From: Candidatus Bipolaricaulota bacterium
GTDB lineage: Bacteria > Bipolaricaulota > Bipolaricaulia > UBA7950 > UBA9294
Assembly (NCBI GenBank): GCA_018399865.1
Contig: JAGYNL010000046.1
Location: 1 to 5,927, forward strand
DNA: 5,927 nucleotides
Reading direction: 5' to 3'
Shown here: positions 1-5,927 of the stretch, piece by piece
How positions within the stretch are numbered: the stretch's first letter is position 1
Layout of the letters: every line of letters starts with the position of its first letter
The notes under the pieces: model-generated
The model's database searches: none
Seen by the model: only the letters and a program-made list of their open reading frames with translations
What the model was told of the DNA's origin: nothing
Position numbers and translations under genes: made by a program

Positions 1-1377
1 CGTGTGAATCGCTCTCCCAAGGGCTGCTTGCGCAGCCTCTTTCAGCCCTTCAGGAAGGGTTGGATGCGCGTGCACGCTGTCGGCAATTGCTTCCAAGGAA
101 AGCCCGTTCTCAATGGCGATAGTTGCCTCCCCTATAAGGGATGAGGCTTCAACCCCTATGATCTGTGCTCCGATCAGCCGGTGAGAGCTTGCCTCAGCCA
201 CTACCTGAAGGAATCCCTCAGGCTCGTTCATCCCAACAGCTTTTGCTAAAGCCCCGTAAGGAAATCTACCAACAAGAACTTCTCCTACTTCCCTCTTGCC
301 TCGCGCTTCAGAGAAACCAACAGAAGCTATCTCGGGGTCAGTGAATATGGCTTGGGGAATGACACGTTGCCTGCCCTGAACACGGTCGGTATTTCCAGCC
401 AGATGCTCAGCTAATGCCAAAGCGTCATTGAATGCTCTATGTGCCAGCATCGGTCCGTCAACAACATCGCCAATAGCATAAACGCCTGGCGTTGTTGTTT
501 GCAGGTTATCATCAACTACTATAAAACCTTGACTATCTGTTTTCACGCCTGCTTTCTCTAGCCCTACGCCTTGCGAGTTTGGCTTTCGCCCAACAACAAG
601 CAAGACACGATTCGCCTCAATTGGCCGATTGTCCTTGGTATGAATAACTACCCCGTCTTTTGTATCCTCAATGCTTTCCGCAGGGCTATCAGTCTGAATC
701 ACTATATCCTGGCTTTTGAGAGCACGTTTCAGGGTTACCAAAGTACGCCGGTCAAGGTCAATGCCGGGAAGAATGTCTGGCGCCATTTCGAGTATTGTTA
801 TTTCACTGCCCAGACGGTTGTAGATGGTGGCAATCTCCAGCCCGATTACCCCTCCCCCTACAATCGCCAACTTCTTTGGAATCTCCGATAGCGCCAATGC
901 CTCATCTGAAGACCACACCATGGGATGATCGAAGCTAAAGCCGGGTATATTGATCGGATAAGACCCAGTAGCAATTACTATCCTTTCTGCCTCAATCCTT
1001 TTGCCCGTTGAAAGCTCGATCGTGTTTCTTGTAGAGATTGTCCCGCGTGCAGTGATTAACTCCACTTTGTTTGCTTCGAAAAGCTTGGCAACACCTTCCA
1101 CCATGCGTGCGACAACACCGTCTTTCCAATTTGCTAAGGAGGCTAGATTAAGGCTAGACGAGCCGTAGGAAATACCCATCGTGGACGCACTGCCTGCTTG
1201 CTGCATCAGTTTGGTCGCTGAGTAAAGCGCTTTTGTAGGAACACAGCCCCAATTGAGGCACACCCCTCCCAGCTTGCGCTCCTCTATCAGCGCAACATTC
1301 ATACCAAGTTGAGCCATGCGGATTGCAGCCACATATCCACCTGGACCAGCACCAAGTATTGCCACATCATACTTCAT
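1..1377 (-). CDS. lpdA: Dihydrolipoyl dehydrogenase (E3), C-terminal end cut by window edge
   Basis: This FAD enzyme reoxidises the dihydrolipoyl arm of 2-oxoacid dehydrogenase complexes or of the glycine cleavage system, passing electrons to NAD+ in the cytoplasm. The reading frame is open for 459 codons and runs off the left edge. What is seen: FAD-binding GAGPGG at residues 9-14; the redox-active disulfide motif GGVCLNWGCVPTK with Cys40 and Cys45; an ATG motif at 136-138; a second Rossmann motif GGGVIG at 174-179, with Glu197 at the end of the next strand, which favours NAD over NADP; the second FAD motif AIGD at 301-304; and the C-terminal active-site HAHPTLPE with His438 and Glu443. Family members are usually 455-475 residues, so only a few residues and the stop are missing. 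ATG at 1377 is chosen because a GAGAG stretch lies about 9 nt upstream; an in-frame ATG at 1386 would lack that spacing. No E1, E2 or gcv gene is in the window, so the partner complex is unknown. The CLNxGC motif argues against mercuric reductase or soluble transhydrogenase. Confidence 0.95.
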   Translation of the reverse strand, partial: MKYDVAILGAGPGGYVAAIRMAQLGMNVALIEERKLGGVCLNWGCVPTKALYSATKLMQQAGSASTMGISYGSSSLNLASLANWKDGVVARMVEGVAKLFEANKVELITARGTISTRNTIELSTGKRIEAERIVIATGSYPINIPGFSFDHPMVWSSDEALALSEIPKKLAIVGGGVIGLEIATIYNRLGSEITILEMAPDILPGIDLDRRTLVTLKRALKSQDIVIQTDSPAESIEDTKDGVVIHTKDNRPIEANRVLLVVGRKPNSQGVGLEKAGVKTDSQGFIVVDDNLQTTTPGVYAIGDVVDGPMLAHRAFNDALALAEHLAGNTDRVQGRQRVIPQAIFTDPEIASVGFSEARGKREVGEVLVGRFPYGALAKAVGMNEPEGFLQVVAEASSHRLIGAQIIGVEASSLIGEATIAIENGLSLEAIADSVHAHPTLPEGLKEAAQAALGRAIHT

Positions 1378-1397
1378 TGTTCTCATCTCTCTTTTCG

Positions 1398-1418
1398 ATC
1401 TAGCTTATCCATCTAGAT
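1398..1418. repeat. Perfect inverted repeat ATCTAG-N9-CTAGAT upstream of lpdA
   Basis: The arms 1398-1403 and 1413-1418 are exact reverse complements separated by 9 bp. The repeat ends 21-41 bp upstream of the lpdA start. It could be a repressor operator or a hairpin in the lpdA 5' untranslated region. I could not pick a convincing lpdA promoter nearby: the best spacing, TTCTTG-N17-TATCTA on the minus strand, has a poor -35. The core CTAG is itself a palindrome, so part of the symmetry could be chance. Confidence 0.35.
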
Positions 1419-1501
1419 AGCCATCATCAATAGCTACAAGAATCACACGTGCATGCTATCTTGCTTGTGGTAGGTGCTTTGCGGTAACAACTTAATAGGG
1501 T

Positions 1502-1530
1502 TTGCTTAAGACTCATAGGCCGCCTATCAT
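1502..1530 (+). promoter_or_regulatory. Putative sigma70-type promoter of the lipoprotein gene
   Basis: A -35-like TTGCTT at 1502-1507 and a -10-like TATCAT at 1525-1530 (five of six consensus bases) are separated by exactly 17 bp. Transcription would begin near 1537 and leave a 5' untranslated region of roughly 55 nt before the TTG start at 1591. A second -10-like CATAAT occurs at 1554-1559 but has no -35 at an acceptable distance. This is a consensus match by eye only. Confidence 0.45.
1515..1527. promoter_or_regulatory. Operator-like dyad ATAGGC-C-GCCTAT overlapping the -10
   Basis: This is a perfect 6-1-6 inverted repeat. The arms 1515-1520 and 1522-1527 flank one central base, and the right arm covers the first three bases of the putative -10 at 1525-1530. 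A protein bound here would block RNA polymerase, so a repressor operator is the simplest reading. The loop is too short to form an RNA hairpin as it stands. No regulator gene is present in the window. Confidence 0.4.
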
Positions 1531-1556
1531 ACGTTGCTTGAGCTTTTGTCAGGCAT

Positions 1557-1575
1557 AATGCGTAGGCAACGCATT
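1557..1575 (+). promoter_or_regulatory. 5' UTR hairpin next to the lipoprotein gene ribosome binding site
   Basis: The arms AATGCGT (1557-1563) and ACGCATT (1569-1575) are perfect complements around a 5-nt loop AGGCA. A further U-G pair (1556/1576) is possible in RNA. The 7-bp stem ends directly before the Shine-Dalgarno stretch GAAAGGAGGT at 1576-1585. It could stabilise the transcript's 5' end, affect ribosome loading, or act at the DNA level as a second operator. Confidence 0.45.
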
Positions 1576-1585
1576 GAAAGGAGGT
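1576..1585 (+). promoter_or_regulatory. Strong Shine-Dalgarno fixing the TTG start
   Basis: GAAAGGAGGT matches the 16S rRNA 3' end almost perfectly and sits 5 nt before the TTG at 1591. It selects this TTG over the downstream in-frame ATG at codon 13, which would destroy the signal peptide. Confidence 0.9.
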
Positions 1586-1590
1586 AGGAA

Positions 1591-2508
1591 TTGAAAAAGA
1601 ATATCATACTACTGACAGTAACTGCTATGACCATTGGATTGGTCCTTTCGTTGAGTGGGTGCGGTTCCAAGGAATCTGGTGACTCCCAGGAAGTTACACC
1701 TTCTACAAGCTCCAATGAGGAACAACCACCTACAACCCCTCCAGCCGAGTCCCCCACAGATCTTCCCATAGCTTCTGGGCCTCTTGTGGAAGAGACTACT
1801 ACCAATGATTCACCTACCAGAGAAGAAGCTGTAGCAAATCAAACCTCAACTACGAACACCGATTCTGCTCAACCAAATGACAGAGTCGCAGACTTTGAGC
1901 CAGAAGCAGGTTTATCCACTTCAATTCAAGCCCTTAAGGCGCTTGATAGCTACCGCTACACAACCGTCATGAAGTATGAAAACACTACTGATTCGGCAAC
2001 CGAATCAGAAACTACAACTGTGGTAGGAGAGTACGTGGCCCCAGGTAGTTACCATCTTACAATAACCCATTCGACACAGGACGATAAAGAGGAGTTTATC
2101 AAAATCGATGAGTCCCTGTGGGTATATGACGACGGAGACTGGATGAAGGTACCAGAGAATGTCGCCTCTTCCTTCGCGCAAACGATATTTGCTCTCGCTC
2201 TTGACTTCGTCTGGACAACGTTAGCAACAAATCTGGAGGATGCAACCTACTACGTAGGCAAAGAAATCCTAAACAATACATCAACCCTGCATTATTCTTC
2301 CACGAGTTCATACTGGCAGGAGATGGTTGGAGAAAGCTATGGACAGGGCCAGGGAGACATCTGGATTGCAGAGGAAGGCTACCCAGTGAAGTTTATGTTC
2401 ATTGCGTCCGGAAATGACGAGCAGGGCAACTCAGGATCAATAGAGTGGACCAGCAATGTAACGGATGTGAATTCGAACGTTACTATATCCCCACCCGCAA
2501 CAGAGTAA
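1591..2508 (+). CDS. Lipoprotein with Ser/Thr/Pro linker and LolA/LppX-like domain
   Basis: This is a probable membrane-anchored extracytoplasmic protein of 305 residues starting at TTG. A basic N-terminus (MKKN) leads into a hydrophobic segment and the lipobox LSGC, with Cys24 as the predicted lipidation site; it is the only cysteine in the protein. Residues 25 to about 107 are low-complexity, rich in Thr, Ser, Pro and Glu, and probably form an extended tether. Residues about 108-302 are a folded domain with features recalled from LolA-fold LppX/LprAFG-type proteins: the opening ALKALDSYRYTTVMKY, then GEYVAPGSYHLT, LWVYDDGDWMKVP near 176-188, and GDIWIAEEGYPVKFMF at 255-270. That fold makes an open beta half-barrel that often binds lipids or hydrophobic molecules. 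The actual ligand and role here are unknown. Its neighbours, lpdA and metK, give no functional clue. The lipoprotein call is firm; the fold assignment is an inference from pattern. Confidence 0.85.
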   Translation: MKKNIILLTVTAMTIGLVLSLSGCGSKESGDSQEVTPSTSSNEEQPPTTPPAESPTDLPIASGPLVEETTTNDSPTREEAVANQTSTTNTDSAQPNDRVADFEPEAGLSTSIQALKALDSYRYTTVMKYENTTDSATESETTTVVGEYVAPGSYHLTITHSTQDDKEEFIKIDESLWVYDDGDWMKVPENVASSFAQTIFALALDFVWTTLATNLEDATYYVGKEILNNTSTLHYSSTSSYWQEMVGESYGQGQGDIWIAEEGYPVKFMFIASGNDEQGNSGSIEWTSNVTDVNSNVTISPPATE

Positions 2509-2569
2509 TCAATAAGTTAACCATATTTCTTGCTAGGCATTTCCTTTGGATCTGCTTACAGGAGTGATT

Positions 2570-2598
2570 GCCATAAGGTGGCTTTCTGTTTTTCTTTT
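2570..2598 (+). terminator. Weak intrinsic-terminator-like hairpin between lipoprotein gene and metK
   Basis: GCCA (2570-2573) pairs with TGGC (2579-2582) around a 5-nt loop, with a possible extra U-G pair inside. A T-rich run at 2583-2598 follows, interrupted by two C and one G. The tail looks right but the 4-5 bp stem is short. It could end the lipoprotein transcript 60-90 bp after its stop, or act as an attenuator if metK transcription starts upstream of it. Confidence 0.35.
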
Positions 2599-2602
2599 CG
2601 AG

Positions 2603-2665
2603 GCTCAACACGAGCAATGTTAACCTTGCGCCTGTCAGCAATCGGCGCTAGCATGTCTGGCTTAG
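2603..2665 (+). promoter_or_regulatory. Candidate structured metK leader with competing stems
   Basis: Several short stems lie between the T-rich tract and the metK ribosome binding site. GCTC (2603-2606) pairs with GAGC (2612-2615). GCGCC (2628-2632) pairs with GGCGC (2644-2648). CTAGC (2648-2652) can pair with 2660-2665 with one bulge, directly before the Shine-Dalgarno. TTGC at 2626-2629 can also pair with GCAA at either 2614-2617 or 2638-2641, which would disrupt the other stems. This could form alternative folds that gate translation. I did not recognise the SAM-I, SAM-II or SAM/SAH riboswitch consensus in it. Short stems like these can arise by chance. Confidence 0.3.
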
Positions 2666-2674
2666 TAAGGAGGA
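2666..2674 (+). promoter_or_regulatory. Strong Shine-Dalgarno of metK
   Basis: TAAGGAGGA lies 7 nt before the ATG at 2682. It fixes the metK start and rules out the alternative overlapping frame that runs through this leader. Confidence 0.85.
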
Positions 2675-2681
2675 CGACAAT

Positions 2682-3842
2682 ATGCGCAGGCACTTTCGCA
2701 CTTCCGAATCAGTCACGGAGGGGCATCCAGACAAAATTGCCGACCGAATTTCAGATGCGGTCTTGGATACAATCATAGCTAATGACCCACAAGCCCATGT
2801 AGCGTGCGAGACATTTCTAACAACCGGGCTTGTCCTTGTTGGAGGAGAGATTTCAACCTCCACCTTCGCCGATGTTGACGCCGTTGCTCGCCGAGTAATT
2901 GCCGATATCGGCTACGACAAACCCGAGCTTGGTTTCAACTACCACGATTGCGCGGTCTTATCAACAATCAAGGAACAATCGCCCGACATTGCTGCTGCTG
3001 TAAGTAGATCATTTCCCGATCGCTATGAAGCTATTGGCGCTGGTGACCAAGGAATCATGTTTGGCTATGCCTGCAGCGATACTGAGGAATTAATGCCCTT
3101 ACCTATCGTCTTAGCGCATCGCTTGACACAGCAGTTAACGCGGCTGCGCAAGGAGAAGATCCTTCCTTATCTACGTCCAGACGGCAAATCGCAAGTGACC
3201 GTTGAATACGAAGATGGAAAACCGCTTTGGGCAAGCTCTGTTCTCATCGCTGCCCAGCATGACCCGTCCATCAACCAAGAAGCCCTTCAACACGATGTGA
3301 TCGAGCAAGTTATACGGCCGACCATCGGCGAATGGCTGAACAAAGATACCCTTTTTCTTGTCAATTCTTCTGGGCGTTTCGTCATCGGTGGGCCAGCATC
3401 TGACACCGGAGTCACTGGGCGCAAAATCATCGTCGACACCTACGGCGGTTACGGATCACATGGCGGGGGAGCTTTCTCTGGCAAGGATCCTACCAAGGTC
3501 GATCGTTCCGGGTCTTACATGGCCCGCTACGTAGCAAAGAACATAGTTGCCGCTAATTTGGCAAGCGAGGTGGAAGTCCAGATAGCCTATGCCATCGGGC
3601 GCCCGGAACCGTTGATGGTCAACGTTTATACCAAACAGAACGCTGAAGTCACCGACGAGCTATTGCGAGAAACGGTTCTTAAGCTATTTGATTTTCGTCC
3701 TGGGGCGATCATCGATCGTTTTGACCTACAGCGTCCAATCTATGAACCACTTTCCTCCTATGGACACTTCGGGCGCAAGGATCTTGATCTTCCGTGGGAA
3801 AAGACTGACCGCATCGATGAACTAAAACGAGCTCTCGGGTAG
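2682..3842 (+). CDS. metK: S-adenosylmethionine synthetase (methionine adenosyltransferase)
   Basis: MetK makes S-adenosylmethionine from methionine and ATP, releasing phosphate and pyrophosphate. The product is the cytoplasmic methyl donor and feeds polyamine and cofactor synthesis. The protein has 386 residues, close to the 384 of E. coli MetK. What is seen: [14 protein letters not shown] near the N-terminus with catalytic His15 and metal ligand Asp17; the family signature GAGDQG at 119-124 followed by [18 protein letters not shown] with Lys169; [16 protein letters not shown] with Asp241 and Lys248; and the phosphate-binding signature GGGAFSGKD at 261-269 with Lys268, followed by Lys272 and Asp274. 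The C-terminus ends in the usual GHFGR...PWEKTD block. All expected catalytic residues are present. The segment before the glycine-rich loop reads GGYGSH where E. coli has GGMARH. The stop is TAG, and thrS converges on it 60 bp away. It may be controlled through the structured leader upstream. Confidence 0.97.
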   Translation: MRRHFRTSESVTEGHPDKIADRISDAVLDTIIANDPQAHVACETFLTTGLVLVGGEISTSTFADVDAVARRVIADIGYDKPELGFNYHDCAVLSTIKEQSPDIAAAVSRSFPDRYEAIGAGDQGIMFGYACSDTEELMPLPIVLAHRLTQQLTRLRKEKILPYLRPDGKSQVTVEYEDGKPLWASSVLIAAQHDPSINQEALQHDVIEQVIRPTIGEWLNKDTLFLVNSSGRFVIGGPASDTGVTGRKIIVDTYGGYGSHGGGAFSGKDPTKVDRSGSYMARYVAKNIVAANLASEVEVQIAYAIGRPEPLMVNVYTKQNAEVTDELLRETVLKLFDFRPGAIIDRFDLQRPIYEPLSSYGHFGRKDLDLPWEKTDRIDELKRALG

Positions 3843-3878
3843 CTCTATTGCGTTCATCGGTCGCGCCATCTGGAAATA

Positions 3879-3901
3879 AGGCTGAGAACCAAAGTAAGCC
3901 T
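3879..3901. terminator. Weak bidirectional hairpin in the metK/thrS convergent gap
   Basis: AGGCT (3879-3883) and AGCCT (3897-3901) can pair around a 13-nt loop, and on the minus strand one G-U pair extends the stem. It begins right after the thrS stop, and AUUU follows on the thrS transcript. The stem is short, the loop large and neither strand has a good U-tract, so this is a weak candidate. It is listed because it is the only paired element I see in the 60-bp gap. Confidence 0.2.
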
Positions 3902-3902
3902 C

Positions 3903-5837
3903 TTAAAGCAGCGCTTTCTCGGCTACCTTGTTCTTTATCATCTTCACCAAGTCATCAACAGACATGACCCCGAGATCCTCCTCGCTACGTAAGCGCACGG
4001 ATACCTCATTGCTCTCTTGCTCCCTATCTCCTACAACAAGCATGTAGGGAACCTTCTGCATCTGAGCGTTTCTGATCTTAGCGTTCATCCGACCAGATGA
4101 GTTATCCACCTCAGCACGTAGATTAGCCCCCTTTAGTTTAGCAACAACTTTGGATGCGTACTCACTATGGCGATCAGAGATGGGTATCACCATTGCCTGC
4201 ACTGGCGCCAACCAAACCGGGAACGCCCCGCCATAATGCTCGATAAGAACCCCATAAAAACGTTCGAGGCTTCCGAGAAGGGCACGGTGGATCATGTAAG
4301 GGCGGTGTTCAGCCCCGTCCTCACCGATATAAGTCATATCAAAGCGACCGGGAAGGTTAAAATCAAACTGTATAGTGGAGCACTGCCATAAGCGGTTAAG
4401 CACGTCCTTGATCTTTATATCGATCTTGGGACCATAAAAGACGGCCTCACCTTCTTTACGCTCATAATCGAGGCTGCGAGCTTCCAGCGCTTTAATCAGA
4501 GAACCCTCTGCCTGCAGCCACATGCTGTCCTCACCTGCATATTTCTCTAGGGCATTGGGATCACGTACAGAGAGCTCGATCTTGAACTGCTCAAAACCAA
4601 AACCGCGCAAAAGATTTAAGCTGAAGTCCAGGACTCTCAGTATTTCATCCTCCACCTGATCCGGAGTGCAAAAGATATGAGCATCGTCCTGCGTAAATCC
4701 CCGCACGCGCAGCAAACCATGCAATGTGCCGCTTCGCTCATAGCGGTAAACCGTTCCTAATTCTGCCCAACGCAGAGGAAGATCACGGTACGAACGGGTG
4801 CTTGATTTGTAGATCATGATGTGAAACGGGCAGTTCATTGGCTTAATGTAATAATCTTGTCCGTCAACGTCCATGGGGGAGTACATACCATCACGATAGA
4901 AATCAAGATGCCCAGAGGTTTCCCACAACCAAGACCGGCCAATATGAGGGCTAAACACTATGTCGTAGCCACCTTCATAGTGCAGCTTACGCCAGTAATC
5001 CTCAATTATCACCCGCATCTGACCGCCCTTGGGATGCCAGTATGCAAGCCCAGCCCCTGCTTCCTCGTGGAAGCTTACTAGATCAAGCTGCTTCATCAGC
5101 TTGCGGTGGTCTCGTGCTTCAATTTGTTCTAATTTATCAAGATAAGCCGCAAGGTCTTCCTTATTATCCCACACCGTTCCATAGATCCTCTGGAGCATTG
5201 GACGATTCTCGTCTCCACGCCAGTAAGCACCTGCGACAGACAGCAACTTAAATGAATCTTTCTTAACATCACCCGTACTGCGCAAGTGTGGTCCTCGACA
5301 TAGATCGATGAACTCTCCCTGCCTGTACATTGTTATCTTCTGGTCCTCCAGATCGGATAACAGCTCAAGCTTCAGCGGCTCATTCTGCTCTTTTAAAATC
5401 CTCTCTGCCTCGGAGCGGCTCACCTCAAGCCTCTCGATCGGGATTGCCGAATCGATTATTTTTCTCATCTCTTGCTCTATTGATGCAAGTTGTTCAGGAG
5501 TGAACGGTTGATCTACTCCGAAGTCATAATAGAAACCATCCTCAATGGCAGGACCGATTCCAAGCCTGGCTTCTGGAAACAGTCTCTTTACCGCCTGAGC
5601 CATGATGTGGGTTGTCGTGTGGCGTAGCACTGAAAGTGCTTCTTGCGAACCGCGAGTGAGGAAGGTTACGGTTGCATCCCGAGCTACTTTCTCGCGCAGA
5701 TCGCGCATGGTTCCATCCACAAGTGCGCAGACCGCAGCCTTGGCAAGGCCCGATCCAATCTCTCCTGCCACCTCATAAAGCGAGATGCCAGGAGCGACTT
5801 CCAACTTCGACCCATCTGGTAAAGAGATATGGATCAT
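3903..5837 (-). CDS. thrS: Threonyl-tRNA synthetase
   Basis: ThrRS attaches threonine to tRNA-Thr and hydrolyses mischarged Ser-tRNA-Thr. The chosen protein has 644 residues, near the 642 of E. coli. Domains in order: N-terminal TGS domain at about 1-62; editing domain at about 65-225 with HTTTH (His73, His77) and CRGPH (Cys180, His184); class II catalytic core at about 240-535; and C-terminal anticodon-binding domain at about 540-640. The zinc ligands that select threonine are present as Cys336 (MNCPFH), His387 (DDAH) and His517 (MIHR). Motif 2 is RYERSGTLHGLLRVRG near 365-380, and motif 3 includes GSLERF with Arg526. Editing and synthesis therefore both look intact. The start at 5837 is preferred because AGGAGGT (5844-5850) lies 6 nt upstream and the TGS domain begins at once. 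An upstream in-frame ATG at 5870 adds 11 unrelated residues encoded across the ribosome binding site. No infC or ribosomal protein gene, a common thrS neighbour, is visible on the downstream side. Confidence 0.97.
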   Translation of the reverse strand: MIHISLPDGSKLEVAPGISLYEVAGEIGSGLAKAAVCALVDGTMRDLREKVARDATVTFLTRGSQEALSVLRHTTTHIMAQAVKRLFPEARLGIGPAIEDGFYYDFGVDQPFTPEQLASIEQEMRKIIDSAIPIERLEVSRSEAERILKEQNEPLKLELLSDLEDQKITMYRQGEFIDLCRGPHLRSTGDVKKDSFKLLSVAGAYWRGDENRPMLQRIYGTVWDNKEDLAAYLDKLEQIEARDHRKLMKQLDLVSFHEEAGAGLAYWHPKGGQMRVIIEDYWRKLHYEGGYDIVFSPHIGRSWLWETSGHLDFYRDGMYSPMDVDGQDYYIKPMNCPFHIMIYKSSTRSYRDLPLRWAELGTVYRYERSGTLHGLLRVRGFTQDDAHIFCTPDQVEDEILRVLDFSLNLLRGFGFEQFKIELSVRDPNALEKYAGEDSMWLQAEGSLIKALEARSLDYERKEGEAVFYGPKIDIKIKDVLNRLWQCSTIQFDFNLPGRFDMTYIGEDGAEHRPYMIHRALLGSLERFYGVLIEHYGGAFPVWLAPVQAMVIPISDRHSEYASKVVAKLKGANLRAEVDNSSGRMNAKIRNAQMQKVPYMLVVGDREQESNEVSVRLRSEEDLGVMSVDDLVKMIKNKVAEKALL

Positions 5838-5843
5838 ACTTCT

Positions 5844-5850
5844 ACCTCCT
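5844..5850 (-). promoter_or_regulatory. Shine-Dalgarno that decides the thrS start
   Basis: On the minus strand this reads AGGAGGT, 6 nt before the ATG at 5837. It supports the 644-residue ThrRS over the 655-residue version that starts at 5870. Confidence 0.9.
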
Positions 5851-5865
5851 GTTTTTTGATGTGCA

Positions 5866-5895
5866 ATCATACACGGCTATGACACCCTTGAGCAA
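5866..5895 (-). promoter_or_regulatory. Putative sigma70-type promoter of thrS
   Basis: On the minus strand a -35-like TTGCTC (5890-5895) and a -10-like TATGAT (5866-5871, five of six consensus bases) are 18 bp apart. Transcription would start near 5859, giving a leader of only about 20 nt. That leaves no room for a T-box or long attenuator downstream of this promoter. The alternative thrS start codon at 5870 lies inside this -10. The -35 is weak, and another promoter beyond the window edge is possible. I see nothing else definable in 5896-5927. Confidence 0.4.
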
Positions 5896-5927
5896 CGAGA
5901 TAAATCGGGGGACATAATACTTATTTC

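Noticed and set aside
571..891. 106-codon open frame antisense to lpdA
   Set aside because: It is fully inside a well-conserved E3 coding region with intact motifs on the other strand, so it is a shadow frame.
1527..1805. 92-codon minus-strand frame over the lipoprotein start
   Set aside because: It is antisense to the signal peptide and low-complexity linker; the Ser/Gly/Glu-rich translation mirrors the repeat-like codons of the real gene.
2509..2681. Known SAM-I, SAM-II or SAM/SAH riboswitch
   Set aside because: I looked for the consensus segments I remember for these classes and found no convincing match, so only a generic structured leader is reported. A covariance-model search could overturn this.
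2530..2778. 82-codon open frame across the metK leader, overlapping the metK start
   Set aside because: It begins at a TTG without a ribosome binding site, runs about 97 bp into metK in another frame, and its translation shows no domain. The strong Shine-Dalgarno at 2666-2674 serves metK.
4167..5511. Several plus-strand frames of 67-86 codons inside thrS
   Set aside because: All are antisense to a ThrRS with every catalytic and editing motif intact, and none has a ribosome binding site or recognisable domain.
5838..5927. T-box leader for thrS
   Set aside because: T-box leaders are usually 200-300 nt with a terminator near the start codon. Only about 20 nt lie between the probable promoter and the thrS start, and no terminator-like hairpin or T-box core sequence is seen.
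1..5927. tRNA, rRNA, CRISPR array, insertion sequence or prophage piece
   Set aside because: No cloverleaf, spaced direct-repeat array, transposase or integrase sequence was seen; nearly all the window is explained by four ordinary genes.

Overview
The window holds four bacterial protein genes. All are housekeeping or cell-surface genes, and I see no mobile element, CRISPR array, RNA gene or defence cluster. Base composition looks close to half G+C by eye. Three of the four genes begin at or near strong Shine-Dalgarno sequences (AGGAGGT type). One starts with TTG and encodes a monoderm-style lipoprotein with a long Ser/Thr/Pro/Glu linker and a LolA/LppX-like domain. That lipoprotein type, the MNCPFH form of the ThrRS zinc motif and the MetK sequence style suggest Chloroflexota, possibly the Dehalococcoidia side. 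This is a judgement from remembered family patterns, not a search; Actinomycetota or another monoderm phylum is not excluded.

Layout. The minus strand from 1377 down to the left edge encodes dihydrolipoyl dehydrogenase (E3), complete except for the last few residues. A 213-bp divergent intergenic region (1378-1590) follows. It carries a 21-bp inverted repeat on the lpdA side, and on the other side a sigma70-like promoter overlapped by a perfect 13-bp dyad, then a 7-bp hairpin ending one base before the ribosome binding site. The plus strand then encodes a 305-residue lipoprotein (1591-2508). A 173-bp gap/leader (2509-2681) has a weak terminator-like hairpin with a T-rich tail and several competing small stems. 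It leads into metK (2682-3842), S-adenosylmethionine synthetase. Facing it across only 60 bp is thrS, threonyl-tRNA synthetase, on the minus strand (3903-5837), with its probable promoter at 5866-5895 near the right edge.

How the genes relate. They do not form one pathway. E3 serves 2-oxoacid dehydrogenase and/or glycine cleavage complexes, MetK makes the methyl donor SAM, ThrRS charges tRNA-Thr, and the lipoprotein probably sits on the outer face of the membrane. The two divergent and two convergent arrangements imply at least three transcription units. Only the lipoprotein and metK share a strand in sequence, and the hairpin between them may separate them.

No undescribed system is evident. 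What merits a second look is regulatory: the stacked dyads in front of the lipoprotein gene and the structured metK leader, which I could not assign to a SAM riboswitch class that I know.
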